Positions 1-7,799 of a stretch of DNA of 53,017 nt are shown here, in pieces. A model generated the notes under the pieces. It saw nothing but the letters and a program-made list of their open reading frames with translations. It made no database searches and was not told the origin of the DNA. This stretch comes from Mycobacterium angelicum (GTDB taxonomy: Bacteria; Actinomycetota; Actinomycetes; Mycobacteriales; Mycobacteriaceae): assembly GCF_002086155.1 (NCBI RefSeq), contig NZ_MVHE01000035.1, positions 1 through 53,017 on the forward strand. The letters are read 5' to 3'. Both the position numbers and the translations under genes were made by a program. Numbering within the stretch: the first letter of the stretch is position 1; the number at the start of each line of letters is the position of its first letter.

Positions 1-717
1 GGCCCACCCCAGCAATGCCTGATTGGCTCCACCGTTACCCCCGGTGCCGCCGGAGCCGCCGTTCATGCCGATGCCGCCCGCCCCGCCGGCGCCGCCTATG
101 CCGCCGGCGCCCCCGTTGCCGCCGAGGAAGCCACCTGAACCGCCGTTCCCACCGGGTCCGCCGGCCATGCCCGGAGCGCCGGTGCCGCCGGCCCCGCCGA
201 CACCGCCCCAGCCGAACAAACCGGCGTTCCCGCCGCGTCCGCCCGCTTGACCGACTGCCCCGGATCCACCGCTGCCGCCGTTGCCGATCAAAATCCCGCC
301 GTCTCCGCCGCGTCCGCCACTCCCCGGCGCGGCATCGGCGCCGTTCCCGAGCAGCGGCCGCCCGAGCAAGATATTGGTGGGCGCATTGATGACGTCGAGG
401 ATGAGCTGCTCGATGGTCTGCAGCGGTGACGCGTTGAGAGCTTCGGCCGTCGCGTAGGCACTGCTGCCGACCGCAAGCGCCCGGACGAACTGCTCATGAA
501 AGGCCGCCGTCTGCGCGCTGAACGCCTGATAGTCCTGTCCATAGCTGCCGAATAGCCGGGCGATGACCGCCGACACCTCGTCGCCGCCCGCGGCCAACAC
601 CTGGGTCGTGGAGGCCGCCACCGCGGAGTTGGCAGCCCGGATCGCCGACCCGAGCCCGGTCAATTCCTGCGACGCTGCCGCCAGAGCATCCGGTGCGGCG
701 ATCACGTAAGACGACAT
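1..717 (-). CDS. PE_PGRS family protein, C-terminus beyond the window
   Basis: The minus-strand frame is open from an ATG at 717 to base 1 (239 codons) and runs off the window. The start is supported by a GGGAG ribosome site a few bases upstream. The first ~100 residues form a typical PE domain (start MSSYVIAAPDALAAAS), ending in a YATAE element that fits the YxxxD/E signal of ESX-secreted PE proteins. After the linker INAPTNILLGRPLLGNG the protein becomes Gly-rich with GGxGG repeats. PE_PGRS proteins are surface-exposed or secreted through ESX-5; the role of this one is unknown. The proline- and arginine-rich plus-strand ORFs here are antisense shadows of the PGRS repeat. Family identity is certain, the exact orthologue is not. 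Confidence 0.93.
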   Translation of the reverse strand, partial: MSSYVIAAPDALAAASQELTGLGSAIRAANSAVAASTTQVLAAGGDEVSAVIARLFGSYGQDYQAFSAQTAAFHEQFVRALAVGSSAYATAEALNASPLQTIEQLILDVINAPTNILLGRPLLGNGADAAPGSGGRGGDGGILIGNGGSGGSGAVGQAGGRGGNAGLFGWGGVGGAGGTGAPGMAGGPGGNGGSGGFLGGNGGAGGIGGAGGAGGIGMNGGSGGTGGNGGANQALLGWA

Positions 718-1254
718 CAGCGGCTCCCATCACTCGGACCCGATTTGGCCTTCGGACAGTATTCGCGCAGCTTCTAACGAAAATCCACGGTTATTGGAAA
801 TTAAAATGGCCAATTTCATTTTCAATTCATTTTCCCGGGCGCCGTGCACAATTTCGGCTACACCCGGGGATGCGGCCCGCCGGCATGCACTGTTGCAGCC
901 GGTAGTCGCGATTTGCCCGCGACATGGACAAAGTGCCCAGTCCCGCCCACACCGCGAAGACCCCCAGCCGGCCGGAACCGGCCTGGTCAGCAGCCTCCGC
1001 CGGGGCCATCCAGTCCGCTCATCGACATCGTCTGCGCAGTGGGAATTTCACTGGCGCACTTGAGAAGTCGCTACTTGGGCCGCACCTCGACGGCGACGGC
1101 CCACTATTGCACGGGATACCGCGCCGGCGCCGTCATTCTTTTCGGCACGCCGGAACGCTGCCCCGGTGCATTTTCGACATCCTGCACAAACCTTTACCGT
1201 AAATTGCCGCACGAAAAAGTTTGCAATGGACGTATTCGGGCCCGGCGACGCGGA
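718..1254. other. Intergenic region without a recognisable gene
   Basis: This 537-bp gap lies between the start of the left PE_PGRS gene and the stop of the exporter gene, both on the minus strand. Open frames here are short, lack conserved motifs and overlap one another, so none is called. The segment at about 775-840 is strikingly AT-rich for this genome and probably holds the PE_PGRS promoter. It contains a 9-base direct repeat, listed separately. Confidence 0.6.
815..834. repeat. 9-bp direct repeat in AT-rich segment upstream of PE_PGRS
   Basis: TTCATTTTC occurs twice (815-823 and 826-834) with an 11-base period, one helical turn, about 100 bp upstream of the PE_PGRS start. Equal spacing on one DNA face would suit a regulator binding in tandem. 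The half-site resembles the GAAAATGA arm of Zur/FurB boxes, but the second arm is direct rather than inverted, so no regulator is assigned. Confidence 0.35.
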
Positions 1255-2979
1255 TCAGCGCGCGGCCGGCGGCAGCGCACCCCCGCCGACCGGGCGGTCA
1301 AACAAGGCGTCATCGACGCGGGAACCGTTGTGGGGGACCTGTTCGTACCGGGGACTATCACGATGAACGATGAATTCGACATAGGCGTCGTCGTCGTAGG
1401 CATCGTCATAATCGCCATAGTCGTCATAATCGCCATAGTCGCCATAGCCATCGACAGAGTCGCCACAGCCATCGGCAGAGTCGTCGTAGCCGGCAGAAGC
1501 GCGAGACCCGCCGGCGCGCACCGAACCTGTGAAGCCGACCAGAAAGAGCGCCGCAACGATCCCGAACAACGAGATGAACGCGGGCAGCAACGTCGATTGC
1601 GCCATCGCATCGGAGAATGGCTGGCGCAGGAACTCGGGCAGTTGCACCGTGGTGCTGTCCCGCACGGGTGATCCGCCGTCCGTCCCGGCTCCCGGCACCT
1701 CGGCGGCGATCCGCGAGGTCATGAACGCGGCCATGCTCGCACTGCCGAGCACCGCGCCCAGCTGCCGGGTGGCGTTGTAAACGCCCGAACTCGCGCCGGC
1801 CACATCGAACGACAGGTTGCGGGTCGCGGTGGTGGCCAGCGGCGTCCACACGAACGCCATCGACACGCCGATCGCGCAGTACGGCAACACCACTCGCCAG
1901 ATGGGCGTGGCCGGATCCATCTCGAACGCCAGCCAGGTCAGCCCGATCGCCAGCAGCGAAAAACCGAAACCGAGCAGCGGCAGCGGATGCACCCGGTCGA
2001 CGAGCATGCCCACCACCGGCGCCATCAGCCCGCTGCTGATCGCCATCGGCGCCATCAGCAAGGCCGAGCGAGTGGCCGTCAAGCCGCACACCGACTGCAT
2101 GTAGAACGTCAGCGGCAGCATCCCCGCGGTCAGTGCGAACCCGATGACCACCACCCCGGCGTTGGACAGCGTGAAGTTGCGGTCGCGGAAGATGCGCAAC
2201 GGGATCAGCGGCTCGCGCCGGTTGAGCGCCTGCCAATAGATGAACACCGACATGAACCCCACGCCGGCGACGATCACCGCCCAGATCCAGGGCTCCCAAT
2301 GGGCGGACTGGCCCTGTTGCAGTCCGAAGACGATCAGAAATATGCCGGCCCCCGACAACGCCACCCCAAGCCAGTCGAACCCACGCGCCTGGGTGGGCAG
2401 CACCGGTAGCAGCCAGAACGCCAACACCAGGCCGACGACGCCGATCGGCACGTTGACGAAGAAGATCCATTCCCAGCCCAGGCTGTCCAGCAGCAGCCCG
2501 CCGACCAACGGCCCGACCAGGCTGGCTACGCCGGCGATGGCGCCCCACACGCTCATCGCCAGCCCGCGGCGCTGGGCGGGAAATATCTGCGTGATCGTCG
2601 ACAACGTCTGCGGAGTGAGCAGTCCGGCGCCCACCCCTTGCACCACCCGCGCGGCGATCAGCATGCCGGCACTGCCCGACAGACCGCACCACAACGACGA
2701 CACGGTGAACACCGCCAAGCCGATCAGGTACAGGTATTTGGTGCCGAACCGATCACCCAGCCGGCCGGCCACCAACAGCAGCACCGCATACCCCAGCAGA
2801 TAGGCGCTGGTCATCCAGACGACGGTGTCGTAGTCGATGTGCAACTGAGCCATGATCGTCGGGTTCGCGATGGCGACGACGGTCGAGTCGAGCATGATCA
2901 TGAAGAAGCCGATCATCATCGCCCACAGCGCGTGCCAGGCGTTGCTGTCGCCGGCCGCGCGGCTGGTCGCCGTGGTCAT
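1255..2979 (-). CDS. MFS drug exporter, DHA2 (EmrB/QacA-like) family, Rv1250-like
   Basis: A 574-residue integral membrane protein of the 14-helix DHA2 family of proton-coupled exporters, which expel drugs or lipophilic compounds; the substrate is unknown. The first helix carries the DHA2 motif LDSTVVAIANP, followed by the motif-A-like loop LGDRFGTKYLY and many hydrophobic segments to about residue 500. The ATG at 2979 is chosen over one 14 codons upstream because GAGGTG sits just before it. The C-terminal tail (about residues 495-574) is odd: it is rich in Asp, Tyr and Gly, encoded by short GAC/TAT-type repeats, and presumably cytoplasmic. The gene is divergent from the 3082 gene. Position and family match Rv1250 of M. 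tuberculosis. Confidence 0.9.
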   Translation of the reverse strand: MTTATSRAAGDSNAWHALWAMMIGFFMIMLDSTVVAIANPTIMAQLHIDYDTVVWMTSAYLLGYAVLLLVAGRLGDRFGTKYLYLIGLAVFTVSSLWCGLSGSAGMLIAARVVQGVGAGLLTPQTLSTITQIFPAQRRGLAMSVWGAIAGVASLVGPLVGGLLLDSLGWEWIFFVNVPIGVVGLVLAFWLLPVLPTQARGFDWLGVALSGAGIFLIVFGLQQGQSAHWEPWIWAVIVAGVGFMSVFIYWQALNRREPLIPLRIFRDRNFTLSNAGVVVIGFALTAGMLPLTFYMQSVCGLTATRSALLMAPMAISSGLMAPVVGMLVDRVHPLPLLGFGFSLLAIGLTWLAFEMDPATPIWRVVLPYCAIGVSMAFVWTPLATTATRNLSFDVAGASSGVYNATRQLGAVLGSASMAAFMTSRIAAEVPGAGTDGGSPVRDSTTVQLPEFLRQPFSDAMAQSTLLPAFISLFGIVAALFLVGFTGSVRAGGSRASAGYDDSADGCGDSVDGYGDYGDYDDYGDYDDAYDDDAYVEFIVHRDSPRYEQVPHNGSRVDDALFDRPVGGGALPPAAR

Positions 2980-3081
2980 AAACACACCTCGCATCGTCGC
3001 CGGCCGTTGTCCAGCCTGCATTATTCCGGCTATTCGTCAACCGGGCGTTAGCCTAAAGGGACGCCATTGGCAGGAGAGAAT

Positions 3082-3873
3082 ATGAGCCTTCGACGAAGCC
3101 GGTCTTGGAGCAGCACTCGGGTCAAGTCTGAGCGCAAGGCTGAGCTGGACACGGAGCTGGCCGCCACCACGGGCCGGGCCAAAGCCTCCACCCGCGCCCT
3201 GGCGCAGGTCATCGAACGCAGTTCGCGGATCCAGGGCCCGGCCGCCGAGGCCTACGTCGACCGTTTGCGCCGCGCTCACCCCGGGGCCAGCCCCGCCGAG
3301 ATCGTCACCAAGCTGGAGAAGCGGTTCGTGTCGGTGGTGACGGCCAGCGGCGCCGCCGTCGGTGCCGCGGCGACCTTCCCCGGGATCGGCACCATCGCGG
3401 CATTGTCTGCGGCCGCCGGCGAAACCGCGGTGTTCCTCGAAGCCACCGCGCTGTTGGTGCTGGCGCTGGCCTCGGTATACGGGATTCCACTCGACCACCG
3501 GGAGCGGCGCCGCGCCCTGGTGCTGGCGGTGCTGGTGGGCGACAGCGGCAAGAATGCCGTGGCCGAGGTGATCGGTTCGGGCCGCACCACCGGCGGCTGG
3601 GTGTCGGAAAGCATGGCCTCGCTGCCGCTGCCGGCGGTCTCGAAGCTGAACTCGAAAATGCTCAAGTACTTCGTCAAGCGGTTCGCGCTGAAGCGCGGCG
3701 CGCTGATGTTCGGCAAGCTGTTGCCGGTGGGCATCGGCGCGATCGTGGGTGCGATCGGAAACCGCCTGGTGGGCCGCAAGATCGTGCGCAATGCACGATC
3801 GGCGTTCGGCGCGCCGCCGGCGCGCTGGCCGGTCACCTTGCGCGTGCTGCCGCCGGTTCGCGACGCCAGCTAG
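3082..3873 (+). CDS. Conserved membrane protein, Rv1249c-like
   Basis: A 263-residue protein of unknown function. The ATG at 3082 is preceded by AGGAGAG, making it preferable to an in-frame TTG at 3067. The N-terminus is basic (SLRRSRSWSSTRVKSERK) and a Gly/Ala-rich hydrophobic stretch follows at about residues 90-130, reading AAVGAAATFPGIGTIAAL. A second glycine-rich hydrophobic segment near residue 215 (GKLLPVGIGAIVGAIG) resembles EcsC-type membrane-associated proteins, but I would not assign that firmly. It lies between the divergent exporter and kgd, as Rv1249c does in M. tuberculosis (about 262 residues). Confidence 0.8.
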   Translation: MSLRRSRSWSSTRVKSERKAELDTELAATTGRAKASTRALAQVIERSSRIQGPAAEAYVDRLRRAHPGASPAEIVTKLEKRFVSVVTASGAAVGAAATFPGIGTIAALSAAAGETAVFLEATALLVLALASVYGIPLDHRERRRALVLAVLVGDSGKNAVAEVIGSGRTTGGWVSESMASLPLPAVSKLNSKMLKYFVKRFALKRGALMFGKLLPVGIGAIVGAIGNRLVGRKIVRNARSAFGAPPARWPVTLRVLPPVRDAS

Positions 3874-4009
3874 CGCAGGGTTGCTCGGTCTGTCTGGCGG
3901 ATCCCGGGCGAAGCGATAGCCTTTATGGGTCACCGCGTCGGGTGTGACGTGCCCAGCCAACCGGGATGCAAGCAGTCGCAGGACAAAAGAATCGAGGCGA
4001 ACAGCGGCC

Positions 4010-7000
4010 GTGGCCAACATAAGTTCACCATTCGGGCAAAACGAGTGGCTGGTCGAGGAGATGTATCGCAAGTTCCGCGACGACCCCTCTTCGGTCGACC
4101 CGAGCTGGCATGAGTTCCTGGTTGACTACAACCCCGACTCGACGACCGACGCGGTTCCCGAACCTGCCCCGGCCAAGGCCCCGGCTGCCGCTCCCGCGGG
4201 TAACGGCACCCCGGCCGCGAAGGCCGCGCCTGCCGCGCCTACCGCGGCTCCGGCGGCTCCGGCGGCTCCGGCAGCTAAGCCGGCCGCTAAAGTGGCCACT
4301 CCCCCGCCCGCCGAGGGCGACGCGGTGCAGGTACTGCGCGGCGCCGCGGCAGCCGTCGTCAAGAACATGTCCGCGTCGCTGGACGTCCCGACCGCGACCA
4401 GCGTCCGCGCCGTCCCGGCCAAGCTGCTGATCGACAACCGGATCGTGATCAACAACCAGCTCAAGCGCACCCGCGGCGGCAAGATCTCCTTCACTCACCT
4501 GCTGGGTTACGCGCTGGTGCAGGCGGTCAAGAAGTTCCCGAACATGAACCGGCACTACGCCGAGGTCGACGGCAAGCCCAATGCCGTCACACCGGCGCAC
4601 ACCAATCTCGGCCTGGCAATCGACCTGCAGGGCAAGGACGGCAAGCGCTCACTGGTGGTGGCCGGCATCAAGGATTGCGAAAGCCTGCGCTTCGCGCAGT
4701 TCGTCACCGCTTACGAGGACATCGTCCGGCGCGCGCGCGACGGCAAGCTGACCGCCGAAGACTTTGCCGGCGTGACCATTTCGCTGACCAACCCCGGCAC
4801 CATCGGCACCGTGCACTCGGTGCCTCGGCTGATGGCCGGCCAGGGCGCCATCATCGGCGTCGGGGCCATGGAGTACCCGGCGGAGTTTCAGGGCGCCAGC
4901 GAGGAGCGCATCGCCGAACTTGGCATCGGCAAACTGATCACCCTGACCTCTACCTACGACCACCGCATCATCCAGGGTGCGGAGTCCGGCGACTTCCTGC
5001 GCACCATCCACGAGATGCTGCTCTCGGATGCGTTCTGGGACGAGATCTTCCGCGAGCTGAGCATTCCGTACCTGCCGATCCGGTGGAGCACCGACAACCC
5101 CGACACGATCGTCGACAAGAACGCCCGCGTCATGGAATTGATTGCGGCATACCGCAATCGCGGTCACCTGATGGCCGACATCGACCCGCTGCGGTTGGAC
5201 ACCACCCGGTTCCGCAGTCACCCCGACCTCGAGGTGCTCACCCACGGCCTGACGCTGTGGGACCTCGACCGGGTGTTCAAGGTCAACGGCTTCGCCGGCG
5301 CGCAGTACAAGAAGCTGCGCGACATCCTCGGCCTGCTGCGCGACGCCTACTGCCGCCACATCGGCGTGGAGTACACCCACATCCTCGACCCCGAACAACA
5401 GGAATGGCTCGAGGAGCGGGTTGAGACCAAACACGTCAAACCGACTGTGGCACAACAGAAGTACATCCTGAGCAAGCTCAACGCCGCCGAAGCCTTCGAG
5501 ACCTTCCTGCAGACCAAATACGTTGGGCAGAAGCGATTCTCGCTCGAAGGCGCCGAAAGCGTGATCCCGATGATGGACGCGGCCATCGACCAGTGTGCCG
5601 AGCACGGCCTCGACGAAGTGGTCATCGGGATGCCGCACCGCGGCCGGCTCAATGTGCTGGCCAACATCGTCGGCAAGCCCTACTCGCAGATCTTCAGCGA
5701 GTTCGAGGGCAACCTCAACCCGTCCCAGGCGCATGGCTCCGGCGACGTCAAATACCACCTCGGCGCCACCGGCATCTATCTACAGATGTTCGGCGACAAC
5801 GACATTCAGGTTTCGCTGACCGCCAACCCGTCGCACCTGGAAGCAGTGGATCCCGTGCTGGAGGGCCTGGTTCGGGCCAAGCAGGATCTGATCGACGGCG
5901 GCGGCGAAGAGCGTTTCTCGGTGGTGCCGATGATGCTGCACGGTGACGCCGCATTCGCCGGCCAGGGTGTGGTTGCCGAGACGCTGAACCTGACGAACCT
6001 GCCCGGCTACCGCGTCGGCGGCACCATCCACATCATCGTGAACAACCAGATCGGCTTCACCACCGCGCCGGAGTATTCGCGGTCCAGCGAGTACTGCACC
6101 GACGTGGCCAAGATGATCGGGGCACCGATCTTCCACGTCAACGGCGACGACCCGGAAGCCTGCGAGTGGGTGGCGCGGCTGGCGGTGGACTTCCGGCAGC
6201 GGTTCAAGAAGGACGTCGTCATCGACATGCTGTGCTACCGCCGGCGCGGCCACAACGAGGGCGACGACCCGTCGATGACCAACCCGTCCATGTACGACGT
6301 CGTCGACAACAAGCGCGGGGTCCGCAAGAGCTACACCGAAGCCCTGATCGGCCGTGGCGACATCTCCATCAAGGAAGCCGAGGACGCGCTGCGCGACTAC
6401 CAGGGCCAGCTGGAGCGGGTGTTCAACGAGGTCCGCGAGCTGGAAAAGCACGGCGCGCAGCCCAGCGAGTCGGTCGAGGCCGACCAGATGATTCCGGCCG
6501 GGCTGTCCACCGCTGTGGACAAGTCGCTGCTGGCCCGGATCGGCGACGCTTTCCTGGCCCTGCCCGACGGGTTCACCGCGCACCCGCGCGTGCAGCCGGT
6601 GCTGGAGAAACGCCGGGAGATGGCCTACGAAGGCAAGATCGACTGGGCGTTCGGCGAGCTGCTGGCGCTGGGCTCACTGGTGGCCGAAGGCAAGCTGGTG
6701 CGGCTGTCCGGCCAGGACACCAAGCGCGGCACCTTCTCCCAGCGGCATTCGGTGATCATCGATCGCCACACCGGCGTCGAGTTCACCCCGTTGCAACTGC
6801 TGGCAACCAGCAAGGACGGCACCCCGACCGGCGGCAAGTTCCTGGTCTACGACTCACCGCTGTCGGAGTACGCCGCGGTGGGCTTCGAGTACGGCTACAC
6901 GGTGGGCAACCCGGAGGCCGTGGTGTTGTGGGAGGCGCAGTTCGGCGACTTCGTCAACGGCGCGCAGTCGATCATCGACGAGTTCATCAGCTCCGGTGAG

Positions 7001-7696
7001 GCCAAGTGGGGGCAGTTGTCGACGGTGGTGTTGCTGCTGCCGCACGGCCACGAGGGCCAGGGGCCAGACCACACTTCGGGCCGGATCGAACGCTTCCTGC
7101 AGCTGTGGGCCGAGGGTTCGATGACGATCGCGGTCCCCTCGACCCCGTCGAACTACTTCCACTTGTTGCGCCGGCACGCCTTGGACGGGGTGATGCGTCC
7201 GCTGATCGTGTTCACCCCCAAGTCGATGCTGCGCAACAAGGCCGCGGTCAGCGACGTGCGGGACTTCACCGAGATCAAGTTCCGCTCGGTGCTGGAGGAA
7301 CCGACCTACGAGGACGGCATCGGCGACCGCAGCAAGGTCACCCGCATCCTGTTGACCTGCGGAAAGCTCTACTACGAGCTGGTGGCGCGAAAGGCCAAGG
7401 ACAAGCGCGACGACATTGCGATCGTGCGGCTGGAACAGCTTGCGCCGCTGCCGCGGCGCCGGCTCGGCGAGACGCTGGATCGCTACGAGAACGTCAGCGA
7501 GTACTTCTGGGTGCAGGAGGAGCCGGCCAACCAGGGCGCGTGGCCGTCGCTGGGGCTCACGCTGCCGGAGGTGCTGCCCGAAAAGCTCAGCGGCATCAAG
7601 CGGATCTCCCGCCGGGCCATGTCGGCGCCGTCGTCGGGCTCGTCGAAGGTGCACGCCGTCGAGCAGCAGGAAATCCTGGACACCGCCTTCACCTAA
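4010..7696 (+). CDS. kgd: Multifunctional 2-oxoglutarate decarboxylase/dehydrogenase E1 (Kgd)
   Basis: A 1228-residue cytosolic ThDP enzyme acting on 2-oxoglutarate at the TCA cycle branch. In mycobacteria it works as the E1o component, as a decarboxylase, and as 2-hydroxy-3-oxoadipate synthase, and it is inhibited by the FHA protein GarA. The GTG at 4010 gives the conserved N-terminus ANISSPFGQNEWLVEEMYRKF. A long Ala/Pro linker (about residues 42-105) leads to an E2-like acyltransferase domain with the DHR active-site triad at 317-319. The ThDP-dependent E1 part includes GDAAFAGQG at 645-653 and GHNEGDDP near 747, and the transketolase-like domain ends at EQQEILDTAFT. Length and order match M. 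tuberculosis Kgd (1231 residues). Two flanking toxin-antitoxin genes of M. tuberculosis are replaced here by a PE_PGRS gene. Confidence 0.98.
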   Translation: MANISSPFGQNEWLVEEMYRKFRDDPSSVDPSWHEFLVDYNPDSTTDAVPEPAPAKAPAAAPAGNGTPAAKAAPAAPTAAPAAPAAPAAKPAAKVATPPPAEGDAVQVLRGAAAAVVKNMSASLDVPTATSVRAVPAKLLIDNRIVINNQLKRTRGGKISFTHLLGYALVQAVKKFPNMNRHYAEVDGKPNAVTPAHTNLGLAIDLQGKDGKRSLVVAGIKDCESLRFAQFVTAYEDIVRRARDGKLTAEDFAGVTISLTNPGTIGTVHSVPRLMAGQGAIIGVGAMEYPAEFQGASEERIAELGIGKLITLTSTYDHRIIQGAESGDFLRTIHEMLLSDAFWDEIFRELSIPYLPIRWSTDNPDTIVDKNARVMELIAAYRNRGHLMADIDPLRLDTTRFRSHPDLEVLTHGLTLWDLDRVFKVNGFAGAQYKKLRDILGLLRDAYCRHIGVEYTHILDPEQQEWLEERVETKHVKPTVAQQKYILSKLNAAEAFETFLQTKYVGQKRFSLEGAESVIPMMDAAIDQCAEHGLDEVVIGMPHRGRLNVLANIVGKPYSQIFSEFEGNLNPSQAHGSGDVKYHLGATGIYLQMFGDNDIQVSLTANPSHLEAVDPVLEGLVRAKQDLIDGGGEERFSVVPMMLHGDAAFAGQGVVAETLNLTNLPGYRVGGTIHIIVNNQIGFTTAPEYSRSSEYCTDVAKMIGAPIFHVNGDDPEACEWVARLAVDFRQRFKKDVVIDMLCYRRRGHNEGDDPSMTNPSMYDVVDNKRGVRKSYTEALIGRGDISIKEAEDALRDYQGQLERVFNEVRELEKHGAQPSESVEADQMIPAGLSTAVDKSLLARIGDAFLALPDGFTAHPRVQPVLEKRREMAYEGKIDWAFGELLALGSLVAEGKLVRLSGQDTKRGTFSQRHSVIIDRHTGVEFTPLQLLATSKDGTPTGGKFLVYDSPLSEYAAVGFEYGYTVGNPEAVVLWEAQFGDFVNGAQSIIDEFISSGEAKWGQLSTVVLLLPHGHEGQGPDHTSGRIERFLQLWAEGSMTIAVPSTPSNYFHLLRRHALDGVMRPLIVFTPKSMLRNKAAVSDVRDFTEIKFRSVLEEPTYEDGIGDRSKVTRILLTCGKLYYELVARKAKDKRDDIAIVRLEQLAPLPRRRLGETLDRYENVSEYFWVQEEPANQGAWPSLGLTLPEVLPEKLSGIKRISRRAMSAPSSGSSKVHAVEQQEILDTAFT

Positions 7697-7710
7697 CCCC
7701 CCTCCTCTCG

Positions 7711-7770
7711 GCGAGCGTGCGCGTCTGTACAACGACACGCCGCGTCGGCCGGTATTTTGCGCACGCTCGC
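7711..7770. repeat. 12-bp inverted repeat downstream of kgd
   Basis: GCGAGCGTGCGC (7711-7722) and its exact complement GCGCACGCTCGC (7759-7770) flank a 36-base loop that itself contains an imperfect palindrome around CTGTACAACGACA. It lies 14 bp after the kgd stop and 29 bp before the PE_PGRS start. No T-run follows, so it is not a classical terminator, although mycobacterial hairpins can act without one. It may be one copy of a dispersed intergenic hairpin family. Confidence 0.6.
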
Positions 7771-7799
7771 GAGGTGAGCCAACACAACTGGGAGTGTTG

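Noticed and set aside
23..542. Proline- and arginine-rich open frames on the plus strand
   Set aside because: They are antisense to a PE_PGRS gene; GGC repeats read as GCC/CCG give such frames automatically. The same applies near 8054-9486, 14895-15369 and 52600-52845.
1424..2692. Second long minus-strand frame within the exporter gene
   Set aside because: It is Arg/Gly/Ala-rich out-of-frame translation of the exporter, without motifs.
3040..3060. IdeR-like half site (TTAGGCTAAC on the minus strand)
   Set aside because: Only about half of the 19-bp iron box is present and neither flanking gene is an iron gene.
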